Shown here: positions 11,315-21,379 of the stretch, in pieces
Numbering within the stretch: position 1 is the stretch's first letter
Layout: each line of letters opens with the position of its first letter
Program-made: the position numbers and the translations under genes
Source: Malachius bipustulatus
Lineage: Eukaryota > Arthropoda > Insecta > Coleoptera > Melyridae
Direction: 5' to 3'
DNA: 64,000 nucleotides
Assembly (NCBI GenBank): GCA_910589415.1
Contig: OU342637.1
Span: forward strand, 33,820,162 to 33,884,161
Notes under the pieces: model-generated
The model's input: the letters and a program-made list of their open reading frames with translations, nothing else
What the model was told of the DNA's origin: nothing
Databases searched by the model: none

Positions 11315-11700
11315 ATGTCTGGAAAATATGTGCTGTGTGCTGTGTGCGGTTGCTCCGACTATGGATTGTTAAGCATGTCCAGATCTTTCCACGGTGTTCC
11401 AAGCAGGAATAAAGAATTATGTATAAAGTTAACTTTAGAAGACGCGTAAATAAACTTATTAATATTTTATAACTATGCTGATGGAAATAGGAACAAGCAA
11501 TAGGTTATAATAACATCGATGAGTGACGAAATTTTGAAAAAGTGTGGAGTGTCGAAGCCGATTTCTCACCATATTATTTTGTACTGATCATTTCAAAGAG
11601 GAAAATTTTGTTAATCCAGCAAATAATAGACCTTTAAAACTGCAAGGAAGCACATTATTGGAATTGCGGCAAATAAAAGGCTCACACTTAGGTATATAGC
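11315..11700 (+). pseudogene. THAP zinc-finger remnant
   Basis: The first piece reads MSGKYVLCAVCGCSDYG, then FHGVPSRNKE, the start of a C2CH THAP domain. After a stop and frameshifts, a second piece reads FCTDHFKEENFVNP, then NRPLKL, the C-x2-H-F part and C-terminal end of the domain. The pieces lie within the inverted repeats of the P-like element and are probably its transposase N-terminus. Confidence 0.65.
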
Positions 11701-12127
11701 GATTCAATCTTTTTGAAATATACCTACCTAAAGATATTAATAATATTGTGTGTAATAGTAGTGATTATTGTTAATGTAATAAACATATATTGAAAACTTT
11801 GTTGTTTATTGTTGTATTATAATTCTTCGTCCCAATTTCCTCCGTCTATTCCGTCTAATTAATTTTAAGAGCTTTTCTATTCAGCGTTGATATTTTAAAA
11901 CTCCCGCTATGTTTCACCAAATTTAATTTTTAGTGTCCCCAGTTCATGCTTGGCGGCGCTGCGAAAATGGACGCAACCTGTTGCAATGCTATAGGTATAG
12001 GAGTGTCCGGTATTATTATTTTAGCGTATTTGCCTATACTTATACCAGTCCAAACCTTTTGAAAATTCGCTTTCCTTCAATTAAAAATGATGTTCTTGCT
12101 TAAATTTGCCCACGTTTGAAGAAAAAA

Positions 12128-12262
12128 TAGTATATTTTATTTGGAGGAAAAGTGACTTTTCATGGCTTGCTCTCTATTATCAGCCTCACTTCGTTCGGCT
12201 GATAAACACGAGCGCGCCATGAAAAGTGTCACTTTCCCTCCGTATAAAATAATATACTATTT
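12128..12262. repeat. Perfect-type hairpin of about 130 bp
   Basis: AGTATATTTTATTTGGAGG, continuing to GTGACTTTTCATGGC, is matched by its inverted copy at 12217-12259. The loop holds a further small palindrome, ATCAGCC to GGCTGAT, around cacttcgttc. Its design resembles the hairpins in the tandem repeat at 35477-37140. Confidence 0.65.
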
Positions 12263-12292
12263 TATTATAAAAGAATTGGGTTATGGTGTAGG

Positions 12293-12662
12293 GTGATAGG
12301 AGTCACTGGGTACATTGAACTCTAACCTACTGGAAAGGACTCGCAATGATTAAGATTAAATAATGTACCACGCGATATTTTTAAGCAACACTCACTAGTG
12401 CAGTATACCCTTCTTTTTCTATCGCATGATAGCTTTAGGCTAAGAGAGTGAGAAAGAATGACAGAGAATCGCATGAGAGAATAAACACTTGAGAAACTTG
12501 ACGACCTTGATTGAGCGTGAAATACAAAAGCCGGACTGCGACCGAAATACTGCAGTATAGTTCCTGCCCCTTACACGTTTTTGGTGCCTTAGAGTAATGC
12601 ACGAGTCCTTTCCAGTTCCGTAGGTTAGAGTTCGATGACTGGGTATAACCGCTGTCAATCAT
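12293..12662. mobile_element. MITE of about 370 bp
   Basis: Imperfect terminal inverted repeats of about 50 bp share the core GAACTCTAACCTAC and TGGAAAGGACTCG. Short ORFs inside are not supported by any family. Confidence 0.6.
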
Positions 12663-12714
12663 TGGCTGGAGTTTGGTTATGTCTATTTTTTATGAGGTTG
12701 AAGTTTTCTGCTGA

Positions 12715-12902
12715 TATAGCGTTTTACTGGATCTGACCAAACAAAAGTGTTTGTGCCCCAGCGGGGATTCGAACCCCGGACCTCCTGATTACGCGTCAGG
12801 TGTGCTTACCACTACACTACCCAGGTCACTTGCAATTGTCGTGGTCAGATCGGCTATATGTGTTGTTGTTTCTCTCTCTTGTGGGAGCGAGTGGTCGCCA
12901 CA
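12715..12902 (-). repeat. 3' LTR of the TRIM
   Basis: 188 bp, same sequence as the 5' LTR where compared. It starts TGTGGCGACC on the minus strand, immediately after the polypurine tract. Confidence 0.85.
12755..12826 (-). other. tRNA-like cloverleaf inside the 3' LTR
   Basis: The D arm pairs (GTGT with GCAC), the anticodon arm pairs (CCTGA with TCAGG) and the T arm pairs (CGGGG with CCCCG around TTCGAAT). The A box TAGTGTAGTGG fits TRGYNNARNNG, and the B box GGTTCGAATCC fits the consensus. The anticodon loop CGCGTAA has G instead of U at position 33, and the acceptor strands ACCTGGG and CTGGGGC pair only in part. It is therefore tRNA-derived with an intact internal pol III promoter, not a normal tRNA gene. 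Confidence 0.75.
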
Positions 12903-13141
12903 GTACTCCCCTTCCAGAAACGGAGTTGCGTTTCGATTGAACCTTGAACGTGCTCTACACTGTGCTTGAACCATTCTTACGCACCGTTGTTCGGTACCCT
13001 TGTTTGCTGCCAGACCGTGATGTGGGCGATAGCTCAAACGAGTGTGTGTTTGTTTCTGAAAGGGAGGAGAGTTGAGTTAGAATGTGTGAATGTATGAAAG
13101 AATTCGTCAGAAGAATTATGTTCTTTATCGGGGTCACCAAT

Positions 13142-13329
13142 TATAGCGTTTTACTGGATCTGACCAAACAAAAGTGTTTGTGCCCCAGCGGGGATTCGAA
13201 CCCCGGACCTCCTGATTACGCGTCAGGTGTGCTTACCACTACACTACCCAGGTCACTTGCAATTGTCGTGGTCAGATCGGCTATATGTGTTGTTGTTTCT
13301 CTCTCTTGTGGGAGCGAGTGGTCGCCACA
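13142..13329 (-). repeat. 5' LTR of the TRIM
   Basis: 188 bp, matching the other LTR at an offset of 427 wherever compared, which suggests a young insertion. It contains the tRNA-like segment 13182-13253 in the sense orientation of the element. Confidence 0.85.
13182..13253 (-). other. tRNA-like cloverleaf inside the 5' LTR
   Basis: Same sequence as the copy at 12755-12826, with the same intact A and B boxes and the same flaws in the acceptor stem and at position 33. Confidence 0.75.
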
Positions 13330-13333
13330 CTGA

Positions 13334-14456
13334 CAAGGAACAGGACATAGTTGCCAGATGGATTTTTGGTATTCTTTTAATTATATTTATATTTACATCT
13401 TTGGGGCCTTTTTATTTTGAAACATTTAGTCACATATTGTAATCTTTAACTAGAACGCAATATCGCTGAATCTAATATAAGCTTTTCAGTTTTCATAAGA
13501 GCTTGAGAAAAAGGGTTATCATGATCATGATAATTTTGCCAAGTTAGGAAAATACACAAATACATAATGTACTTTTTGAATATAAAATAAAAAACTTGAA
13601 CCAATTATATCAATTTATTTTTAATAAATACATGGTATAGGTATATAGTTAGTTAAAGTAATACTTAGAAAAATATTAATAACCGAGCCGTATGTATGAA
13701 AACAAAAATGTAAAATAATGGGCTTGGCTCTTATTATCGAGTTCTCTGGCAGTCTACAAAACAGAGCGTTCCAAATAATATCCCTCTAAATCACAGACGG
13801 ACCGTTTCGCTCTTATTATGAGCTCATCAGTGTGATATATCGAAAAGATACATCTAGTAACTGAATAAAATATCATAATTCTTGAAAATGCTTAGAAACG
13901 ATGCGTTTTCCTCGAAAACGATACATTTTCTCGACATGAAATAAGTTTTTCTGTAAAAATAACGTACGCTCCATAAAGTTTACCAATAATAACGAAAATT
14001 ATTGATAATAAAAAAATATGATAAAAGACGCACGGAAAAAATCTGCCGACAGCGCCCTCTGCATTATGCTACAAGACTTTGACGCTAATATCGTTTGACT
14101 GCCTCTGAAAGTGACGTATAGGTATACCAAATTTCGACTTGATCGCTACTTTGATTACAGAAATATACACAATTTTAAATTTCAAATTTTTTTCTTCGAG
14201 GTGCCATCTTCTTGAGGAATCACTTTTGTACTAAGATAAATGTTTCGTTTAATGGCTTTTCCTTGAAGTCGCAAAGCTGTAGCTGAGCTATATTATGTCC
14301 TATGTCCCATTAATTTACGGACATATTTAATTAATTTAAGTTAATTTACATTAATTTATAGCTTGTGATTAAAATTGAAAAGAAGTAAAGAAATAATAAT
14401 AGATCCCAATAATTATTATTATGAAATCTTGAATTCTTCTGTTACTTTATTATATC
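13334..14456. other. Intergenic, no gene seen
   Basis: AT-rich sequence with short ORFs that resemble nothing. A segment near 14041-14075 (cagcgccctctgcattatgc) looks like the end of some dispersed element, but no partner end was found. Confidence 0.4.
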
Positions 14457-15488
14457 ACGTCTGTGGTGTGCAGGAAAAAGGGGATAAGTCTACATATCCT
14501 CGCATTGGCTTTATTGATGATTTAAGCTCAGAAATCATCTGTGCATATACTGGCAAAAGGGAATAACTCTGTTGTTATTCTAAAGTACATAAATAAGCTG
14601 ATGTTAAATGGGGTTATGTTAACTTATATCCAGTTCACGACTAAAAACCCACCAACTTCATAGGTTTAGAAACCAGCAGAATGCGTTAAGTATACTTATC
14701 CAAAAACGTTTGTAAAAAAAATTTCTATTTCGCTTGTCAAATAGTGATATGTAGACTTATCCCCTTTTTCATTTCCTTGATACATCATAATGTTACCTCG
14801 CGTTATTGAATTATGTAGACTTACACCTTTTTTGGCGATCTATTTATTTTAAAGTATAACAGTGTTCTTGTTCAACACACGTGTTGTGGTTCTGTTCTAA
14901 TCGGGCCATCTGTATTATTGTGATACCTATTCTACCTTACCTATTATATTGTTTTTTTATCATCAGAATTTGTGTTATGTTTTATTACAATACAATGCAT
15001 TTATTGTGGGAAATTATATTTTTGTTTAAATAAATCAGTTCTGCAGATAACTTTGTGATTATAATTTTTGTTTCTTCAAACAGGTAAAATAACACAGCTA
15101 TATGTATACATTGTACATAGCCTTTTGATAAAAATTTGTTTTAGAGTAAGTAGACATATCTCATTTACGTGTACAAGAATAATCTAAGTAATATGTTAAT
15201 TTCTTAAATGTAAAAAGGGTTAAGTATACATATGCCATTTTGCTCCGCCATGCTTGTTCATTGATGGTATGTAAAAGGGGATAAGTTTCTAATTATTTCA
15301 CTTTTATAGGTTTTTATGTAATATAGCTTTTTTTCTTGATAATTGCAACATAATAAAATACCCAGTCTTTATTTCTATCATAAAATTATTATTCTTAGCT
15401 TTTCTAATAAGCTCAAAAGTAGTTTTTTGTTTCTACTGTAAAACTGACATTTTTTACTTATCCCCTTTTGCCTTCACACCACAGACGT
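14457..15488. mobile_element. DNA transposon without ORF, AAAAGGGGATAAGT motif array
   Basis: The terminal inverted repeats read ACGTCTGTGGTGTG, then AAAAGGGGATAAGT. Related copies of the last motif occur in both orientations inside (near 14755, 14815, 15220 and 15285). Target duplication is unclear. The right end lies 180 bp upstream of the WDR46 start codon, so it is part of that promoter region. Confidence 0.7.
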
Positions 15489-15519
15489 ATCATCGTGTAT
15501 CTCTATAATACCACTTTGG

Positions 15520-15667
15520 CATTTGGCAACGCCGCGCGTAGTAGCTGTGTCGTTCGTTCGGTCGTCTCCGGATCCTGGCGTGCCACGCCACGTGCCATCT
15601 CCTCTCCAACGAGTGCTGTCTTCTGTCTTCATCTTCACACCGCAAAGTACCGGTAAAAAACCCAGAT
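15520..15667 (+). promoter_or_regulatory. Likely WDR46 promoter/5' UTR
   Basis: A short GC- and CpG-rich island (aacgccgcgcgtagtagc, then cgttcgttcggtcgtctcc) directly before the WDR46 first exon contrasts with the AT-rich surroundings. No TATA box is seen. The assignment rests on position and composition. Confidence 0.4.
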
Positions 15668-15786
15668 ATGGATGTTAACATCAAAACAGTAGTAGGACGC
15701 AAAAGGTTCGAGGATAAAGAGAATTTGCACCAATATGCATCTGAACAAGCTGCTAAAAACCAAATTCTTCTAACTGAAGAGAGCGG
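15668..15786 (+). CDS. WDR46: WDR46/UTP7, exon 1
   Basis: The exon encodes MDVNIKTVVGRKRFEDKENL and on to NQILLTEESG, ending with two bases (GG) before a GTGAGT donor. The next coding exon (39499) begins with one base plus TATTTG, so joining restores the codon and gives EESGYLEAD, which lines up with the conserved EEPG(F/Y)L segment that precedes the propeller in WDR46 proteins. All later exons keep phase, for a total of 492 residues. The intron between exons 1 and 2 is about 23.7 kb and holds the env-bearing LTR element. The start codon is the only Met seen in the short N-terminal extension; the frame stays open a little upstream, so an earlier start is possible. Confidence 0.75.
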
Positions 15787-16047
15787 GTGAGTTCTGTGTT
15801 CTTACTTTTATTGGTATTTTCTTACCCACTTCTTGTTCTTGTATACTTTTGCGGGTTAGGTACTTATGTGCTTATTGGTGCGCCCACAGAAACAGAATAG
15901 ACTAATTATTCTGTGGTGCGCCTATGCGATGATAATTCCTCTTCACAAGCCCCCCTCCACTAAGTCAGGTCTTTGGTCAGGTTAGGTTTTTCCCCTGAAA
16001 TTTCAAGGAAATGAAAGAAGAAATAAAAGTAAAATAAGATTAGGTTA

Positions 16048-18256
16048 TGTAACCGGCGGGGGATGAGATGATGTGAAAATCTCTTTTCCTTAACGTTCAC
16101 TCTTCCGATAGATCGAACACACAACTTGCGTTGTTTGCTCTCACTATCGTTATTATGAAGTTAAAGTCTCCCTGTCACATTAGTCCTTTGGCTGGCCGAG
16201 CGGTTTGTCAGAAAAAGGCTTTCGAAAAGAATGGTAGGTAGGGGCTACACCATCTCAATTAATATGAGTGGCAGCTCTTTTTGGGGATTATTCGAGGTAA
16301 CTCATGGCTCTATTCTATACTTATCTTTCGCTGATGTTTCCTGAAATCTGGACTTCTGCCCTGTTGGTCATCTTAATAATTATTGTAGGTAGCTTTATAT
16401 CACTGACTTGATCTTGTCACTTACTCACTGGGAAGTTTATTGTTGAACAAATAAAATTTAGAAAATAATAAAAATCAATTAAATTCTACTGACTTCCTCT
16501 GCCTTGTTGTAACTCAAGTTATTCGATTATTAATTTGATGCTTTAATTAAATTTCATGGGTGGAAAAGAAAGGCCACATTGCAAATAAATTTACAATTTA
16601 TTAAAATTTAAATTAATTGGAAAACGACTACATTTATTTGAAATAAGAAATATCACGATTGTCAATCGATTGATTAATTATTGGTCAATGACTTAATCCT
16701 AGGTAAACCTGTATCTGGAGCAATAAAACATTTCGGTCGCGTTCATTGCGGGTTAATTTCCCTTGAGTGAATTTCGTACCAAAAGTCGCGATTTCTGGCC
16801 AGTCATCCTTCTAAGGGGATGGACCAAAAATTTAGATAGTGATCACTCCGATATTTTTTATTACTCCCCCATCCAATTTAGAAATACAACTAGATGCTCC
16901 AAGCACCCACAAAAATAATAAATTCGTTAACCGACCATTATAGAATTTTAAGGTGAACCAGCCTTTGCTGGCTTACGAACAATAAACTAAAATTATGCCA
17001 ATTTTAGGACTCGAAGACATAAGTAGGTATGTTATTCTTAATTACAAAATATTTTAATCAGACTGACACCGTCTGTCCATTATTGATGAACTAATTCCTG
17101 AATTTTAACTCATCGAGTCGTAAAATTGGAGGTGGCATAAAAAAAAATAAATGAAAGGTTAATCTTACAGACTACATTCTACCTTAACATCCGTTGGCAG
17201 CAGGCTCTTGTTTACTATTGATCCTTACATTATTTGTCCACAAACAACACTTGTACACTTCCGAACCTAACGGACCCTTATGACCCTAATAGTTAATCAC
17301 CGTGGCGCGATCACTCCCTCGCCTATGCGATTCGTCTCTCTTAATTTGCTCTCCTAGCACTATTACCCGCCTATTTTTCCGGCCTATACGATTCCCTTTA
17401 TCTATGGATTAACTTTCCCTTAAAATTTGCCGCGCTCCCAGAGCATTCTGCGACCGACGATTAAGTACCACTACCCTCGTCTTCCTATTTTAATTAATCC
17501 GCGCACCCCGTGCGATTAATTTCTCCCGGTACCCCGTACCGCATTATTTAATTATTTTCCTATATCTCCATAAATTCTCTCGCGCCCCCAGAGCACTTAC
17601 GGTCAACGATTCACTCCTGTGTTGAGTCCCCACGTAACCGAGTTCCTATCCTATCACACTCCCTCGCGACCAACGCTTACTCTATTATTGTCTCGATTTA
17701 TTTATTTCCGCGTACCTACTCCGCGAGTACCTATACAATCAACTCTCTATCTTCTCCGCGGATTCTATGCTACCATCTTCCCCGACACCCGGTGTCGTCT
17801 TTTTCCGATTTTCAACCCCCTAGGTCTAAGCGTCACTGCCTAAGCTTTTCACGTTACCGACTCGCGTCTTTACACCCAACTTCTGTGTGTTCACTCTCGT
17901 GTCTACCTACTTAATCCTCTCCGTGACCTGATTAAATTCATTATCCCGTGTCTAGACGTAATGGAATTTTCTATTCGCTAGTTTTGCCGCCTGTTACAAA
18001 CGGACCCTTGTTCATGTCGTCCGTTTCTCATGGATTTCAGTTACGCGAGCCTTCTGCCAAGGCCAACCTCCAGACTATAACTAACTATTATACATGCATC
18101 ATTAAGATTATAATATTCTTAACAGAGAAAAGACCTGAGCTCTATGTTCAAATGTAAATCACGTTTTACTTCTGGATATTTTTCTTTTACCCAGCTGAAT
18201 TCTTAATTCCCCTGATATTTCAAAATACGGACTGTCGATGTTCTCGACATGTCACA
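16048..18256 (-). repeat. 3' LTR (2209 bp) of the env-bearing element
   Basis: Same length and, where compared, same sequence as 26974-29182. Between 17434 and 17797 it contains a series of short perfect hairpins with three-base loops. The ORFs of 74 and 69 codons inside are identical in both LTRs only because the LTRs are identical. Confidence 0.9.
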
Positions 18257-18272
18257 TAGCTTCCCCCTTTAT
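18257..18272 (-). promoter_or_regulatory. Polypurine tract
   Basis: The minus strand reads AAAGGGGGAAGCTA directly before the 3' LTR start TGTGACA. A purine run at this position is the normal plus-strand primer of LTR elements. Confidence 0.75.
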
Positions 18273-18483
18273 AAAAAGTAACTACGTATTCCAGCGTATT
18301 ACTTTTTTCCAAACTAGAGCTGAGGTTGTCCAAAACTAAAGTACATACAATATAATAAGGGATCCTGGTCCCTTCTCAACAAGTTATATTAATCCTAAGA
18401 TTACTGTTTCCTTTACATATTCTGATGTTCTAGGGACTATCAACACTATGATGTCGAACAACACTTCATGACCTGTCCGTTAC
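18273..18483. other. Non-coding 3' region of the LTR element
   Basis: Short stretch between the env stop and the polypurine tract. No further ORF. Confidence 0.5.
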
Positions 18484-20517
18484 TCACTCGCTCGTGGTAG
18501 GTGTAACATGATCTGTCCAGTGTGACTCCGGCTGGGTCAATGTCAAGGTCGGATATAGTTTCGGGGCCCGACCTTCTTCTACGCGAGAACATTTCGCGGC
18601 GGTTGTATGTTCCAATTCGGCTTCCGTAGCGATTCCTACCTCGGACGCCACTGTGTGCTGCCCATTTTTGTTTCTTAAATGTCTCTGCACTAATATCATT
18701 GCAAGCGAGTTCCACACACAAGCAATTAATTGTAGTCCACACCCAAGTGTTTGGTAAAGATGTAAACCGTTTATGATCACACCGATCGCGTACTTGCAAA
18801 GTTTGAAGATGAAGTAAAATCCCATGATCCCACTGATGAAGGTTCCTAGATCTACGAACCATCCCCACATTTGTTTCATGGATGAATGTGCGAGTTCCTT
18901 TATTTCGTCCGTATTGAAAATACGAAGGACCGAATAGCCTTGACCGCTAGTGTCTAATCCCGCTACACGACGCGTTATTATGTTTTCCACTGCCTTCCGC
19001 TCGATACCAAATGTTAGTATGCGCTGCACCTGTCCCACTTCTTCTTGGGTGTAGAGTCCTGCTTGTCCGACTGGGAGGATGGGTTGAAATTGTAACGTTG
19101 GATATGGTTGGACCTGTAGTTTCTTAGGTTCTCTCTTTACGGTGGGGAATGGAGTGAGTCCTATCCATTCGTTGTCTATTTCATATAATGGCGGTGCTGC
19201 AGCGTTACAATCTATTTGCTCAGCTGTCTCCTGCAATACGTGAGTTATTGGGGCCATAAACAAGTTTCTTTCGTCTAACTGCACTGGTAGCTCGTGAAAA
19301 CATTCTGATGTTCTCCTGATTGTAACAATCTTGGGTATACATCTCATTATATATAGGACTTCGCCCAGCACTCTGCCTACGTAACCAGGTTCATTCTGCA
19401 GTAGTTGACTTACAGTATTAGGTGAGAACGGTGCCATCAGTAAGCGATTTCTCAAGATTTCCCGCTGTAGCAAACACCGACGGTGAATTACGTCTAAGTA
19501 AATCTTCTCTAGTTCCCTCTTGTATGCTTGTTCGATGTACATGAATTTACTATTCACGTACATCATTAAATCAGTGTTTTCAGGAATCAAACTCATTTTA
19601 GAGGTGGTGGAAAAGTCATTATCTCCTATCAGTACCATCAATCTGGGATGTTCTGTCTGCCACACTTCTTCTCCGCAAACCAACTTTGTTTTGACAAGAT
19701 TTACCGCAAATATCTTCTCAGCGTTCTCGACAACTAGTGTTTCTTCCTTCGTGGATCGGCTTGTAACTTTCCTGGCTGCTCCGTTGTACAACAGCGTATA
19801 ACTGGGCTGGCAATCATTCTTATTCTCCTCGTCCCATACTGTCTCTCCCAACACCGAGTCGAAACAATAACCTGACATAAACGGACAGGTTACTCCTCCT
19901 AGCAAACTTATCTCATTGTCGTTGATCCTAACCTTGGTGAAGTAATCTCGTACGTTTAAGGTTATGGCGGCTACCACAACAACATCTTGCCAAGTGTTTA
20001 CGCCTTCTTGATAGGTAACCCCATTACAGTCTCCATTTGCATCTACCTCTCCGGCGATCGTCACGGAAGCTGAAGTGCTCCCATTCATAGTTATCTGGCC
20101 AATTTGATGGTGAAATAATTGAAGCGATCTGTACCGATGGACGTTGCGGCATTCCTCAGCTCCTAACTGGTGGATGTAACTGGACATGCTCTGGCTGACT
20201 AATGAACTGTGGGACCAATGTCCACAATGCATTTTCATCTGTACTACTTCTACTAGACAAGTCATTACGTGATGTAATCTGATCTCATTCCGCTGTATAA
20301 CCTTGATCCGTATCTTCTCAACAAGGTACTCCGATTCAGGTTCCGGGCACTTTGCAACGTCCTTTATGGAAATCATTGTGAGGTTGACCCTCTGGTCTTC
20401 ACAGTCGTATGCTACAAGTCCTTCCGCTTTGATAATGTTCATTACACAGAGACTTAACAACACGAAGAACTTCATCTTGACCGTTCTCGATTTTTCCCGT
20501 TTAATAGTTTGGTGCAC
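18484..20517 (-). CDS. env: Env-like glycoprotein, chuvirus-type
   Basis: 677 residues, uninterrupted. A hydrophobic signal peptide is seen at about 15-32 (MKFFVLLSLCVMNI). The ectodomain is Cys-rich. A long hydrophobic region at about 548-610 (WFVDLGTFISGIMGF and on to LAMILV) would anchor it, followed by a tail of about 60 residues. The segment GEVLYIMRC, then SECFHELPV, resembles the glycoproteins of chuviruses and their relatives (Monjiviricetes), which insect LTR elements are known to have captured. I see no furin-type RxxR plus fusion-peptide pattern of the baculovirus-F-like env of errantiviruses. Family assignment is from memory of motifs and not checked by search. Confidence 0.75.
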   Translation of the reverse strand: MHQTIKREKSRTVKMKFFVLLSLCVMNIIKAEGLVAYDCEDQRVNLTMISIKDVAKCPEPESEYLVEKIRIKVIQRNEIRLHHVMTCLVEVVQMKMHCGHWSHSSLVSQSMSSYIHQLGAEECRNVHRYRSLQLFHHQIGQITMNGSTSASVTIAGEVDANGDCNGVTYQEGVNTWQDVVVVAAITLNVRDYFTKVRINDNEISLLGGVTCPFMSGYCFDSVLGETVWDEENKNDCQPSYTLLYNGAARKVTSRSTKEETLVVENAEKIFAVNLVKTKLVCGEEVWQTEHPRLMVLIGDNDFSTTSKMSLIPENTDLMMYVNSKFMYIEQAYKRELEKIYLDVIHRRCLLQREILRNRLLMAPFSPNTVSQLLQNEPGYVGRVLGEVLYIMRCIPKIVTIRRTSECFHELPVQLDERNLFMAPITHVLQETAEQIDCNAAAPPLYEIDNEWIGLTPFPTVKREPKKLQVQPYPTLQFQPILPVGQAGLYTQEEVGQVQRILTFGIERKAVENIITRRVAGLDTSGQGYSVLRIFNTDEIKELAHSSMKQMWGWFVDLGTFISGIMGFYFIFKLCKYAIGVIINGLHLYQTLGCGLQLIACVWNSLAMILVQRHLRNKNGQHTVASEVGIATEAELEHTTAAKCSRVEEGRAPKLYPTLTLTQPESHWTDHVTPTTSE

Positions 20518-21379
20518 CGAGTTTGATCACTTTCACTTCCTAACCATATGGATTGTCTTCGCGTACACTTTACCTTTCCGAAGCACAGTTTTCAGCAGTC
20601 TATCACTCGGCTACCACTTGCGAGTTTATTCCGCTAGAACATGAACTCAATTAACATGGTCGTCTTTTCTACAAGTTACCTACATCTGATTGAAAATTCT
20701 TCAACCTCATCCCTATGCTACACATACTCATACATGATTACCGAGTAACAGAGTTTAATCCATCCCAAGAAGGAGTCACGATCTGCCCGATAGGAAGGAA
20801 AAAACATACTCATAAAGAGTAAAGAACGCGTCTTCACTAGATGCTGGCATTGACCTTCCTCCTGTCCTGAGATAGAGCAAAACCACTACTCAGTTAATGA
20901 TTATTTAACAACTTTACACACACAGAGTTACCTATGCTAAGATACATGGTAGTGCTGATGACCCCTTTCTACTTTCTAATCACCTTAGTATCTACATAGT
21001 ACCTACTCTAATCTTAACTACTTTTGTTCATTAGCATTTAGCCGTAACGAACAGACCAGGTGCCTACTACAATGAGTAGCCAACTCGTCTTCAACAAGGT
21101 TACAATCAAAATTTAATATTGAGCATCAGATACTTCATTACTTTTTGACAAGGGTACAACCAAAATTTAATATCGGGTTTCAATTATTACTTCTTTATTT
21201 ATTAATTACTGAATGATTAAATAATTTACAACAATAAATTTATACAGATAGTTTCTGTCTCCCAGCTGACTCGATTTCATGGCTTGCTTGCCGAACAGTC
21301 ACCCTATCTTTCGGTTTCTTCCTTCGTCCGACTCTTCCAAGTGACAGGAACTGTTTTTATCTTCAGGTTGTTACTGGTT
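20518..21379. other. Non-coding spacer between pol and env
   Basis: About 860 bp with no sizeable sense ORF. It includes two similar short segments (tacaatcaaaatttaatatt near 21107 and tacaaccaaaatttaatatc near 21155). An env splice acceptor is expected in or near it, but I cannot pick one. Confidence 0.5.

Larger units (their letters stand above)
10563..12010. mobile_element. P-like DNA transposon remnant with a THAP fragment
   Basis: The terminal inverted repeats begin CCGGACACT and run about 90 bp, through the block AACTGGGGACACTAAA; the left one is split by a nested MITE at 10595-11042. The flanks read TATTAATA (10555-10562) and TATTATTA (12011-12018), an 8-bp target duplication with one mismatch. 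The inside encodes a broken THAP domain. P-superfamily elements have THAP-containing transposases and 8-bp duplications, so the assignment is reasonable. No catalytic domain remains. Confidence 0.6.
12715..13329 (-). mobile_element. Miniature LTR retrotransposon (TRIM) carrying tRNA-like LTRs
   Basis: Two 188-bp direct repeats flank a 239-bp interior. The target duplication CTGA is perfect (12711-12714 and 13330-13333). On the minus strand the LTR starts TGTGGCGACC. Directly after the first LTR lies TTGGTGACCCCGATAAAG, a primer-site candidate. Directly before the second lies GGAAGGGGAGTAC, a polypurine tract. It encodes nothing and must be mobilised in trans. Its length and layout fit the TRIM class. 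Confidence 0.85.

Noticed and set aside
12755..12826. A functional tRNA gene
   Set aside because: The acceptor stem pairs poorly, position 33 is G instead of U, and both copies lie inside LTRs. Called tRNA-like instead.
17619..18157. ORFs of 74 and 69 codons in the LTRs
   Set aside because: Present identically in both LTRs only because the LTRs match; no family resemblance, no conserved start context.
18446..18868. 140-codon ORF overlapping env
   Set aside because: Out-of-frame shadow of the env C-terminus.
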